From Pyropia yezoensis (taxonomy: Eukaryota; Rhodophyta; Bangiophyceae; Bangiales; Bangiaceae): a stretch of 64,000 bases of DNA. Of the stretch, positions 1 to 10,272 are shown one piece after another; position 1 is the first letter of the stretch, and the number at the start of each line of letters is the position of its first letter. Made by a program: the position numbers and the translations under genes. The DNA lies in contig CM020618.1 of the NCBI GenBank assembly GCA_009829735.1, positions 12,243,119 through 12,307,118 on the forward strand. The letters are read 5' to 3'. Below the pieces are notes generated by a model. The model saw only the letters and a list, made by a program, of their open reading frames with translations, was not told where the DNA came from and made no database searches.

Positions 1-124
1 TGGCGTATGGGTGCCTTTTGCAGTGCTGTGCGCGATGAGAAAGCGCTTGTCCCAAAACTGCCACTTTGAGGGGTCGCACGACCACCCTCTCATCGCTTGC
101 GGGACTTCGTGACGCCATGGGCGT

Positions 125-187
125 TGTGGCAAAAACCACTCGCACACGCGACACCCAAGTTGGGGCGGTGCGCAAGGGCTGCCTCCC
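125..187 (+). repeat. 63-bp dispersed repeat, copy 1
   Basis: Starts TGTGGCAAAAAC, carries CCCAAGTTGGGG in the middle and ends GGGCTGCCTCCC. The same 63-bp block occurs at 5201-5263 and, reverse-complemented, at 10210-10272. Similarity between unit 1 and unit 2 begins exactly at this block. Confidence 0.75.
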
Positions 188-1389
188 GTGTCGGGAGAAC
201 CGGAAGAAGTGCAAGTCGCACACACTCTGTCCCAGTTGTGGGGCAATCCCCCCACTGACAAACAAGAAGATGGTGTGTGGGCTAACAGTTTCTTGGTCGG
301 GACGGGGAAGCGAGGCCAAGCCCCGCTGTCCCTCCCCTTATCCCCCCAGGGTCCCCTCAGAATCTCGCCACTCAGAATCTCCCACCCCAGCACCTGCCCA
401 CCGGGCCACACGAAAATTCAAGACGATAAATGCAGAGAACCCTCAAATCCACGTTGGACTTACTACTAAGCTATCAACCCCAACTTAGAGAATATGGACC
501 CAAATGCAGGGGAAGGAACGGGTCAGGCTAGTGGCCTGCCGCCCCTTGCATGGCACGTGTTGCCCCCCTACCTGGGGGTATATACTGCCACACTCCCCTC
601 TCCTCAGTTCCGACCGACCCGGTCGGCCCTGCGAGGGGGCGTAGAAACGCACATCGCGGCGTTGGGGGCGCGACTTGCTGTCCCCCCGGTACGTCAGGTG
701 GACTTGGAGGCGGTCACGTAGACCGCCCCTCTCCTCAAGCTAGCCCATTTGGCAGCTTGCTCTTATCGGTACTCACCTCACTACCACCAACACATCCTCT
801 TCACCTTACCCTGGGCCGCCCCACGCTGGGGAGGCCACCCATCTACCCGCGATCCGAGCCCCCCTCAACTCGAGGTGGGTCTCGTGCAGCTGCAACCCCT
901 CAAGTTTCCGAGACTCCTCAACTTGAGGAGCGCGTTCGTACTGTTGTGGCGACCGCGAGTTGCGAGTCGGTAGCGGGATTCATGACGACCGAGTTGGCTC
1001 GTATTTGGTCGATTGTGCCCCAGCCGGCCCCACTTGGGCGTGTCAAGCGTCGGGCAAGCCGGGCATACTCGCCTCCTCGCCGTCGTCGCCGTCACTCGCG
1101 GCGATCTCCCTCTGTGTCGGAAGACGAGTTGTCTTATTCCGTTTCGGAGTCCTCTACTCTGTCGGAGACGGAGTCGGTCCGGCGTCTGCGTCGCCAACTT
1201 GCACGCAAGACCAAGCAGAAGAGTAGCCGCAGTCGTCGCCACTTTCGCGACCGTGAGGGGCGCAACGGTTCCGACTTGGAGCCTCCGCCCCCACCGACGG
1301 GTGGGGAACGTTATCGACGTGGGTCTCGCCGCTCGCCTCCACGTGAGGGCGAGGGCCGTGGTGTTGGGGAGTCTAGCATGCGTGCCTAG
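188..1389 (+). pseudogene. Truncated plus-strand gag-like ORF of the chromovirus, unit 1
   Basis: Nearly the same sequence as 5264-5965 plus 7452-7952 of unit 2, with the middle 1.5 kb missing. The last third encodes an arginine/serine-rich tail (PPRRRRRHSRRSP, then RRLRRQLARKTKQK and a GGERYRRGSRRSPP stretch) suited to nucleic-acid binding. The upstream part is open in more than one frame. One frame around 177-300 carries a cysteine pattern C-x2-C-x6-C-x5-C-x2-C-x12-C, like a binuclear zinc cluster, but unit 2 breaks this pattern. I regard this as a deletion derivative and not a working gene. Confidence 0.6.
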
Positions 1390-1500
1390 TTGGCAGCTGC
1401 CCTTGTTGTGAGAATGTATGGGTTAGGGCTGTAGTTAAATGCCACTCTGCGTACCACTTCGACTTGAAGCACTCTCTTGGCACTGTTACCCGGCCTTCCC

Positions 1501-4034
1501 TCACGTTGAGGAAGAGCAGTTAGGGTCGATATCATTCCGGGTGCAGTATGCCCGTACCTTCTCAGCCGGAAGATCCTCCACGTAATCCCACGTATCATCC
1601 TTCGCCTGAGAGCCGAACCAACGCACCCTCAACATGAGGCGGTTAGTGTTCTCATCCCACCCGTGGTCGATGAACTTATTGAACACGTACTCCTGCGGGC
1701 CCTGTTTGGCCGTAGGTTGCGAAGGCAGACGCCACGCTTTCAGCGCACGCGCCCAAGCCGGGTCGCCTACAGAAAGTGGTGCAACTTTTACCACGCCCTG
1801 TCCGTTTACTGCGCGGACCCCATCGTCACTTTAGATGGTAAACCGCCGTCCATCTGTACGAAGGACCTGGTATGGCTCCTTCGTCTGGAACACCGACCTA
1901 CCCCCAGTTGGGGTGTGTGAGTGAGCCAGCACCCAGTCACCCTGCTCGGGGACGTGCTTAGCATTACGCACCTTTTTGTGAAAAGTACGCTTGTAGCGCT
2001 GTTGCGCTTTGTCCATCTCAGCCCTGACTTTAGGGATGAGTTTTTCAAGCCTGGCAACGAACTCCGCCTTACTCTCAGTGGGAGTAGGAGTACTACCATC
2101 GGCCTCCCTAGCTGGGAGCGGCCGCCGCACGGCGATAGACCGCACGCGACGGGGGGTCACAAAAGCGAGGGGTACTTCCCCGAGGAGGAGTGAACCTGCG
2201 AATTGTAGGCAGTCGTAAGAATAGAAATGTATTGGTCCCACGTTTTCACGTGCTCACTCACATAGTGGCGCAGCTGCCGAACAATAGTTTTGTTGAAGCG
2301 CTCCACCTGCCCATTAGTTTGTGGGTGGTAGGGGGTGGCATAGTTTGCCTTAACCCCCAACATATCCAACACTCCCTGAAACAGTACGGACGCAAATTGC
2401 GGTCCGTTGTCCGATAGTGTACTGTCCGGGATGCCATACGTGGCAGCCCAGTGATCTAGGAAGGCTGACACGACCGACATGGCCGTGATCTCTGCCAGCA
2501 GGATCGCTTGCAGAGTTTCGTGAAGCGATCGCAGGTGACCAGGAGGTACTGGTTGCCCTCCTCGGTCACTGGCAGTGGCCCAAGGATGTCCATTGCCAAC
2601 GCGGCAAAGGGCTCCTTGGCCGGGAACAGTAACATAGCCGTAGTAGGCCGCCGTTCCATCAGACGGTTCTGCGCACAACTTGTGCAGGCAGCTACCCAAC
2701 TGTAGATGTCCACCACCATGGACGGCCAGTAGTACCTGGTCCTCAGGGTCTGGTACAGTGTACTAGACCCCAGGTGTCTACCTGTGGGAGAGTTATGCTC
2801 CCTCTCAAGGATACTATCCTTGAGGGATGCGGGGACGACAAGTTGTTCAGTCCCCTGGATTACCCCCCTCATCAAGGGGAGGCCATCGTCTCCAATGAAG
2901 AACCGCATCTCCGCCACCGTATCTTGGGTATCCCTCTGCGACTTGCTGAAGGAATCTTCGGCTTGGGCCTTCACCACCTTGTCCAGGGACAGGGGCAAGT
3001 ACTTCTTGTTGCCTGGCGCCTCGGGGTCCAACGCCTGACCCGAGCGCGTGACTACCCCCACGATGGGGATGTCCTCATCGACTGAGTTAATGTCCAGCCC
3101 CTCGTTAGGTACCCGAGAAAGGCCGTCGGCTAGGGCATGTTGCCTGCCGGGACGGTACTCAATATCAAAGTTGAAGGGTGCCAGTCGCACCCTCCACCTG
3201 TTGAGGCGGGTGTTCGTGCAATCCGTCTTGAAGATGAACTGCAGCGCGCGGTGGTCACAGCGGATGAGGAACTTCTCACCCTCGAGGTAGTGACAAAGTG
3301 ACGTCACCGCCCACACCACTGCGAGTCCTTCCAACTCGGTGACTCCATAGTTCTTCTCAGCCGAGTTCAGCCCCTTGCTGAAGTATCCCGCCGGCAAGTA
3401 CTCCTTGTCCGGCTGCTGCTGAAGCAACACACAACCAAGTTGGTCGTAGCTAGCGTCCACATCCAGGATGTAGTGGCCTCCCAACCTGGGAATCGCCAAG
3501 ATAGGGGGCTTCAGCAGAAGGTCCCGAAGAGTCTCGAAGGATTCCTGCTCCACCCGACTTGGGGGAGGCAGGTTCTTCGGTAGCATCGAGCTAACTAGCT
3601 CATTCAGCGGCTTCGCCACCTTGGCGAAGTCCTTGGTGAAACGTCGGTACACGTTACACACCCCGAGGAAGCTCCTCATCTGGGTCTGGGTCCGAGGGTA
3701 CTGAGCCTTACGGATGGCTCTCAAGTTCTTCTCATTGGCACTGAGGCGCCCCGGACGGACAGCATGTCCCAAGTACCTCACCTACTGAGTAAAGAGGTGG
3801 CACTTGCTCGCCTTCAGTGACACACTAGCGTCAGCAAGTAGCTTGAACACCTGACCAAGATGGCCAATGTGCTCCTCCGGACTTCGGGAGAGCACAATGA
3901 TATCGTCTAGGTACAGAAGACAGATCTGCCACCGTACTCCGGCAAGAATCATGTCCATGGCGCGCTAGAAAGTTGCCGGCGCGTTGCATAGTCCTAACGG
4001 TAGTCGTTTGCACTGGCAGGTACCTGTAGCACAA
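1501..4034 (-). pseudogene. pol: Chromovirus pol: RT, RNase H, integrase, chromodomain (broken)
   Basis: Retroelement polyprotein that would copy and integrate the element. In order on the minus strand: an RT palm piece with PLGLCNAPATF and the YLDD catalytic box (3902-3913); RNase H with acidic residues in DVDASYDQLG, TELEGLAVVWA, RCDHRAL and ADGLSR (about 3520-3120); integrase HHCC zinc finger (HLGSSTLYQTL ... CTSC, about 2870-2730); integrase core with MDILGPLP, SDNGPQFAS and PYHPQTNGQVERFNK giving D,D-35-E (about 2620-2270); and a C-terminal chromodomain-like segment RVRWFGSQAKDDTWDYVE (about 1650-1510). Breaks: in-frame TAG codons at 3965-3967 and 3782-3784, a frameshift inside the integrase near 2510, and another before the chromodomain. 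Protease and the RT N-terminus are missing. The chromodomain places it among chromoviruses. Confidence 0.9.
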
Positions 4035-4060
4035 TAGGTATCCGCTGCACGTCCACTCTC

Positions 4061-4975
4061 AGGGAACACTCACCAAGGGGGATCGGCACCAACGTCACCG
4101 GGAGACCAAGGTTGCTGTCCTTGGAGCGCAAGCCACGGGACCAAGATGGGAGCCCAAATGGGAGGGGTTTGTTGTTCTACCTTGGCCGGCGGTGGATTCG
4201 CCGCCGGCCCCATCGTTATAAACCCTCGGAGACACTACTAACTACCCTCCACCCCAAGATGCAAGTCCCTCTGGTCATACGTAACTTATAGATACCGTGA
4301 CCAGTACGGACTCCCAAACTGAAAGTTAAGGGTTAGAAGTAGCCCCCCTAGTATAGGGTCACAATACGGTCAACCATATTGCTACAGATCCCCCCCTTAG
4401 ATTCGGCCCGTCCTCGGGTCGAGTTGCATTCGGGTTACCGAATGTAAGTGGGTCGCGTGACCGTTTGCCAGTCGGGTGGGGCTTTGCGCCCTGTCGCGAC
4501 AGACACCCGTTTTCGAGGTTGTCTGAGGGGGGTGCCCCCCTTTGTGTGGTACACACACGATCCGCTTTCCGGACCGTTGAATTCCCGATGCGGGCTGTTG
4601 TTCACGACCCCCCTTTCCGAGGGGTAGTGCAAGCGGATCCGCCACCAGGCGTCTGGTGGTAGGAGGGGGGCCCTCTCGCGGGACGATTGAGTGGGGGGCG
4701 GGGGCGGCCCGCGTTGCGTGAGGGCGGTTGGGGGTGACCCCCCTTGATTACCCCCTCTGGGGGGGCGTGGCCCCGATCCAGGTGCCTGGGTGGAGCGTCC
4801 TCGTAGCTCGGCTGGCGCGGGTCGTCCCGCGCTGCCGTATCGCCCGTGCTGAGCTGTGTGGTCATAAGCGCGGGTGCCCGCGCTTCCCTGGCTCGTCCGC
4901 GCGAGCGCTCCTTGTACTGGGTCGAGCCGGCTGCGGCTTTTTGGCACGGGGCGCCCCTGCTACCCCGGCTCCACC
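4061..4975. other. Non-coding stretch between the two chromovirus units
   Basis: Contains 5' leftovers of unit 1 (a weak protease/RT-like reading on the minus strand to about 4140), then no coding frame I can support. A possible TATA-like TTATAAA occurs near 4216. No direct repeat marking an LTR was found. Confidence 0.5.
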
Positions 4976-5545
4976 ATGTCGGACCCCCAGGTACCCGGGG
5001 GCGAGGACGACCTCCTGCTTGAGGAGGAGGAGGAGGTGATGCAAGACGACGTTCCCGTCTCTGGCACCGCTGCCGAGTGCTTCTTGGCGAGCTCGTCGGA
5101 GGACGAAGGCGACCGGGTAACCGTCCGTGTGGCCCCGAATGGCGCGCCGGGCGGATTTTCGTCCGTGTGCAGCGGCACGACGGCTCCGTCGGGTGGCGGT
5201 TGTGGCAAAAACGTCGTGCACACGCGACACCCAAGTTGGGGCGGTGCACAAGAGCTGCCTCCCGTGTCGGGGGAACCGGAAGAAGTGCAAGTCGCACACA
5301 CTCTATCCCTGTTGTGGGGCAATCCCCCCACGGACAAACAAGAAGATGGTGTGTGGTCCAACAGTTTCTTGGTCGGGACGGCGAAGCGAAGCCAAGCCCC
5401 GCTGTCCCTCCCCTTATCCCCCCAGGGTCCCCTCAGAATCTCGCCACTCGGAATCTCCCACCCCAGCACCTGCCCACCGGGCCACACGAAAATTCAAGAC
5501 GATAAATGCAGAAAACCCTCAAATCCAAGTTGGATTTACTACTAA
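4976..5545 (+). CDS. Acidic leader ORF of the chromovirus plus-strand region (uncertain)
   Basis: 189-codon frame starting at an ATG in good context. Its N-terminus is strongly acidic (GGEDDLLLEEEEEVMQDD), followed by a Ser/Glu/Asp stretch SSSEDEGD. From 5201 it runs through the 63-bp repeat and a region shared with unit 1. A competing frame (5127-5711) carries a partly broken zinc-cluster-like cysteine pattern, so the true frame after 5200 is unclear. No family recognised. Could be the N-terminal part of the gag-like product or a separate short protein. Confidence 0.35.
   Translation: MSDPQVPGGEDDLLLEEEEEVMQDDVPVSGTAAECFLASSSEDEGDRVTVRVAPNGAPGGFSSVCSGTTAPSGGGCGKNVVHTRHPSWGGAQELPPVSGEPEEVQVAHTLSLLWGNPPTDKQEDGVWSNSFLVGTAKRSQAPLSLPLSPQGPLRISPLGISHPSTCPPGHTKIQDDKCRKPSNPSWIYY
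5201..5263 (+). repeat. 63-bp dispersed repeat, copy 2
   Basis: Direct copy of the block at 125-187, with the same TGTGGCAAAAAC start and GCTGCCTCCC end. Confidence 0.75.
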
Positions 5546-6008
5546 GCTAACTATCCCAAACTTAGAGAATATGGCCCCAAATGCAGGGGGAGGAACGGGT
5601 CAGGCTAGTGGCCTGCCGCCCCTTGCATGGCACGTGTTGGCCCCCTACCTGGAGGTCAATACTGCCACACTCCCCTCTCCTCAGTTCCGACCGACCCGGT
5701 CGGCCCTGTGAGGGGGTGCGCAAACGCACGTCTCGGCGTTGGGGGGCGCGACTTGCTGTCCCCCCTCGAGTACGTAACGTCGACGTGGAGGCGGTCGCGT
5801 TGACCGCCCCTCTCCTCAAGCTTGCCCATTTGGCAGCTTGCTCTTATCGGTACTCACCTCACTACCACCAACACATCCTCTTCACCTTACCCTGGGCCGC
5901 CCCACGCTGGGGAGGCCACCCATCTACCCACGATCCAAGCCCCCCTCAACTCGAGGCGGTTCTCGTGCAGCTGAAGCCACGGCGTCTCTCCCTAACTTGG
6001 GGAGAGCC

Positions 6009-7952
6009 ATGGCGACCCCGGGGGTGGAGACTGACTCTCTGGATGAACATATGGAGGACACGTCCTACGGTGCAGCGCCCGCCGGGACTTCCGGCGGGGG
6101 CTTCGCGATCGCTCCGGGGGATGGGACTCCCGCGTCACCCGGCCTTGGGTTGACGGCGGGATCTCCCCCGGAAGAGGGCCAAGTCGTCCCACGTGAGGCC
6201 TTGGGGCGGTGGTTCTACCCCGCTTGGCCTCTGTATGAGGAGGGGTTGACTGTTCTTCGCTGTGGCCGACTTGGCACAGCGATTGGTCGGGTAGGGGACC
6301 GCCTACGGGAGAAGTATCCCCGTAGGGTCGGGTTCCCTGCCGGCTTCAGGACGGACCAGTTTGCCTTCTTGGACGATGAGGAAGTCGGAGACATACAGCG
6401 GGCCAAGGCCATGGTGGACCGCGGGGGAGCTATCCCGGGTCCCGGCGACTTGCCGACCTTTACTTGGGACGCGGTGGCAACTCGCCCCCCGTACCTTCAC
6501 GAGGCTGACCCGCACACTCATCACTTTGATGTGCGGATGGAGAAGGACTTCCGGCGAGGTCCCTACTTGGTGACCTCGGCTCAACTTGAGTTTCCGCAGC
6601 AGTCCGCTGCCAGTAAGGGGCAGTACTACCCGAAGAAGCCCGAGTGGTGGCCTCAAGTTGAGGTCCCCTACGGGTTCCCTGTGTTGCTACCCCGGTTGTT
6701 CGACCACTTCGGCTCCGTCATGTTGACGGCTAGCCCAGATCACCTGGTGTGGGCCATGTTGGCCACCCAGTGGCTCCTCGAGGTCATGTCGACCTGGGTG
6801 TCTTGTGTTCAGCGGCGGAGGATGCTCTGGCATGTCCCCCTTCGGCTTATCTAAGGTTTGGACCAGCTCGCCCCTCAGCTAGTTGCTGAGGGGTGCTCAT
6901 CAGGACAACTCACTCTACTTGAGGAGATGCTCCGCCTCCACAAGTTCATTGAGTGGGAGAGCATCGAGCACAAGTTGCGCCGCCCCACCCGCGGGCCCAA
7001 GGACGATGGCGCACTTCGCCAGTTCGTATGGGTCGCTCGTGAACTTCACGACGGCCGTGTGGTACTTCGAGAGGGGCTGGGCATCGGGGACTACCCGTAT
7101 GCCCCGGGGGTGGATCGCTACACTACGCCACCCCCGGAAAAGGCCATAGTTATGGCCGTGCCCTCTCACGATGACCATATGAATCAACCCACTGCGGGGG
7201 CCCCGAGTAGGGGTCGCAGTTACACTCGGGCACCGCCACCTCGGCGTGCCCCTCCGCTTCCTCCTGTCCCCTACTAGCCGCACGGGGACATCCCGATTAG
7301 CGTGGCCGTTGAGTCGTCCACCCCGGTGTCCCCCAACTGGGGGGCCACTCTTCTGACGGTTTACCCCAAGTTGGTGTTACCGGCGACGCATCTGACCTCA
7401 GAGATGATGATCACCACGTTCGTGCGCACCATTTCCTGGTTGGCCGCGTCGACCGCAACCCTTCAAGTTTCCGAGACTCCTCAACTTGAGGAGCGCGTTC
7501 GTACTGCGGTGGCAACCGCGAGTTGCGAGTCGGTGGCGGAGTTTATGGCGGCCGCGTTGGCTCGCATCGGGGCTATTGTGCCCCAGCCAGCCCCACTTGG
7601 GCGTGGCAAACGTCGGGCGAGCTGGGCACACTCGCCTCCTCGCCGTCGTCGCCGACGCTCGCGGCGCTCTCCCTCCGTATCGGAAGGCGAGTTGTCTTAT
7701 TCCGTTTCGGAGTCCTCTACTCCGTCGGAGACGGAGTCGGTCCGGCGTCTGCGTCGCCAACATGCGCGCAAGACCAAGCAGAAGGGTAGCCGCGGTCGTC
7801 GCCACTTTCGGGACCGTGAGGGGCGCGACTGTTCCGACTTGGAGGCGCCGGCCCCGCCGACTGGTGGGGAACGTTATCGGCGTGGGTCTCGCCGCTCGCC
7901 TCCACGTGAGGGCGAGGGCCGTGGTGTTGGGGAGTCTAGCATGCATGCCTAG
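6009..7952 (+). pseudogene. Gag-like plus-strand ORF of the chromovirus, two in-frame stops
   Basis: A single reading frame of 648 codons starting at the ATG in GCCATGG and interrupted only by TAA at 6852-6854 and TAG at 7275-7277. No frameshift is needed. Segment 1 has a structural look: Trp/Pro-rich, with repeated aromatic residues such as EWWPQVEVPYGFP. Segment 2 has a leucine-rich start. Segment 3 ends in an Arg/Ser-rich tail (SPPRRRRRRSRRSP; RRLRRQHARKTKQK), as expected of a nucleic-acid-binding Gag C-terminus. No zinc knuckle or protease motif was found. It lies antisense to pol and downstream of the chromodomain, a position like the antisense ORFs known from plant Ogre/Grande-type elements. 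Gag-like function is inference from position and the basic tail. Confidence 0.55.
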
Positions 7953-8063
7953 TTGGCAGCTGCCTTTGTTGTGAGAGTGTGAGGGTTAGGGCTGTAGTTA
8001 AAAGTCACTCTGCGTACCTCTTCGACTTGAAGCACTCTCTTGGCACTGTTACCCGGCCTTCCC

Positions 8064-10207
8064 TCACGTTGAGGGGGGGCTGTTAATGTCTATCTCATTC
8101 CGGGCACAGTATACCCGGACCTTCTCAGCGGGAAGGTCCTCCACATATTCCCACGTATCATCCTTGGCCTTATGGCCGAACCAACGCACCCTCAACATGA
8201 GGCGGTTAGTGTCCTCATCCCACCCGTGGTCGATGAGCTTATCGAACACGTACTCCTGCGGGCCATGGTTGGCCGCGGGCAGCGAGGGCAGGCGCCATGC
8301 TTCCAGCGCACGCGCCCAAGCTGGGTCGCCTGCAGGCGGTGGTGCAACTTTGCCCACGTCCTGTCCGTTTACTGTGCGGATCCCATCGTCACTTTCGATG
8401 GTAAACCGCCGTCCATCTGTACGAAGGACCTGGTACGGCCCCTTCGTCTGGAATACCAACTTTCATTCTACCAGTTGGGGTGTGTGAGTGAGCCGGTACC
8501 CAGTCACCCTGCTCGGGGACATGCTTAGCATTACGCACCTTTTTGTGAAAAGTACGCTTGTAGCGCTTTTGTGCTTTGTCCATCTCAGCCCTGACTTTAG
8601 GGATGAGTTTTTCAAGCCTAGCAGCGAACTCCGCCTTACTCTCAGTAGGAGCACGCGTACTGCCACCATCCTCCCTAGTAGGGAGCGGCCGCCGCACGGC
8701 GATAGACCGCACGCGACGGGGGGTCACAAAAGCGAGGGGTACTTCCCCGAGGAGGAGTGAACCTGCGAATTGTAGGCAGTCGTAAGAATAGAAATGTATT
8801 GGTCCCACGTTTTCACGTGCTCACTCACATAGTGGCGCAGCTGCCGAACAATAGTTTTGTTGAAGCGCTCCACCTGCCCATTAGTTTGTGGGTGGTAGGG
8901 GGTGGCATAGTTTGCCTTAACCCCCAACATATCCAACACTCCCTGAAACAGTACGGACGCAAATTGCGGTCCGTTGTCCGATAGTGTACTGTCCGGGATG
9001 CCATACGTGGCAGCCCAGTGATCTAGGAAGGCTGACACGACCGACATGGCCGTGATCTCTGCCAGCAGGATCGCTTGCAGAGTTTCGTGAAGCGATCGCA
9101 GGTGACCAGGAGGTACTGGTTGCCCTCCTCGGTCACTGGCAGTGGCCCAAGGATGTCCATTGCCAACGCGGCAAAGGGCTCCTTGGCCGGGAACAGTAAC
9201 ATAGCCGTAGTAGGCCGCCGTTCCATCAGACGGTTCTGCGCACAACTTGTGCAGGCAGCTACCCAACTGTAGATGTCCACCACCATGGACGGCCAGTAGT
9301 ACCTGGTCCTCAGGGTCTGGTACAGTGTACTAGACCCCAGGTGTCTACCTGTGGGAGAGTTATGCTCCCTCTCAAGGATACTATCCTTGAGGGATGCGGG
9401 GACGACAAGTTGTTCAGTCCCCTCGATTACCTCCCTCCTCAAGAGGAGGCCATCGTCTCCGATTAAGAACCGCGTCTCGCCACCGTATCCAGCGTATACC
9501 TCTGCGACTTGCAGAAGGGGTCCTCGGCCTGGGCCTTCACCACTTCGTCCAGGGACAGGGGCAAGTACTTCTTGTTGCCTTGCGCCTCGGGGTCCAACGC
9601 CTGACCCGAGCGCGTGACTACCCCAACGATGGGGATGTCCTCATCGACTGAGTTAGTGTCCAGCCCCTCGGTCAGTACCCGAGACAGGCCGTCGGCAAGG
9701 GCATGTTGCCTGCCAGGTCGGTACTCAATATCAAAGTTGAAGGGTGCCAGTCGCACCCTCCACCTGTTGAGGCGGGTGTTCGTACAATCCGTCTTGAAGA
9801 TGAACTGCAACGCACGGTGGTCACAGCGAATGAGGAACTTCTCACCCTCTAGGTAGTGACAAAGTGACGTCACCGCCCACACCACTGCGAGTCCTTCCAA
9901 CTCGGTGACTCCATAGTTCTTCTCAGCCGAGTTCAGCCCCTTGCTGAAGTATCCCGCCGGCAAGTACTCCTTGTCCGGCTGCTGCTGAAGCAACACACAA
10001 CCAAGTTGGTCGTAGCTAGCGTCCACATCCAGGATGTAGTGGCCTCCCAACCTGGGAATCGCCAAGATAGGGGGCTTCAGCAGAAGGTCCCGAAGAGTCT
10101 CGAAGGATTCCTGCTCCACCCGACTTAGGGGAGGCAGGTTCTTCGGTAGCGTTGAGCTAACTAGCTCATTTAACGGCTTCGCCACTTTGGCGAAGCCCTT
10201 GGTGAAA
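8064..10207 (-). pseudogene. pol: Chromovirus pol, unit 2 (RT end, RNase H, integrase, chromodomain)
   Basis: Almost identical to unit 1 from the RT C-terminal thumb (FTKGFAKVAKPLNELV) onward. RNase H lies at about 10060-9680 (DVDASYDQLG, TELEGLAVVWA, RCDHRAL, ADGLSR), the integrase zinc finger at 9440-9290, the D,D-35-E core at 9190-8830, and the chromodomain segment at about 8210-8085 (RVRWFGHKAKDDTWEYVE). Frameshifts occur near 9463, within the integrase near 9075, and between integrase and chromodomain. The RT catalytic palm is absent because pol stops at the 63-bp repeat at 10210. Inactive. Confidence 0.9.
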
Positions 10208-10209
10208 CG

Positions 10210-10272
10210 GGGAGGCAGCCCTTGTGCACCAACCCAACTTGGGTGCTGCGTGCGGGAGCGGTTTTCGCCACA
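10210..10272 (-). repeat. 63-bp dispersed repeat, copy 3 (inverted, at the pol break)
   Basis: The reverse complement of this stretch matches 125-187 and 5201-5263 over its full length with scattered differences. It sits exactly where the pol reading frame of unit 2 is lost. Confidence 0.7.

Larger units (their letters stand above)
125..4060 (-). mobile_element. Ty3/gypsy chromovirus copy, unit 1 (degenerate)
   Basis: First of two related units. In pol orientation (minus strand) it holds a 5'-truncated reverse transcriptase, RNase H, integrase and chromodomain, followed by a gag-like ORF on the opposite strand that ends about 110 bp from the chromodomain end. No long terminal repeats could be delimited. 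Relative to unit 2 it lacks about 1.5 kb of the plus-strand ORF: the sequence matching 5966 is joined directly to that matching about 7452. Nonsense codons and frameshifts show it is inactive. Confidence 0.8.
4976..10272 (-). mobile_element. Ty3/gypsy chromovirus copy, unit 2 (more complete, degenerate)
   Basis: Same architecture as unit 1: plus-strand ORFs at 4976-7952 and minus-strand pol at 8064-10207, converging with about 110 bp between them. Pol is cut at 10207, where the sequence switches abruptly to a reverse-complemented copy of the 63-bp repeat. The shared convergent junction in both units shows that the opposite-strand layout belongs to the family and did not arise by a one-off rearrangement. 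Confidence 0.75.

Noticed and set aside
4380-4975. LTR of the chromovirus
   Set aside because: No matching direct repeat was found on the other side of either unit, and no TG...CA ends with target duplication.
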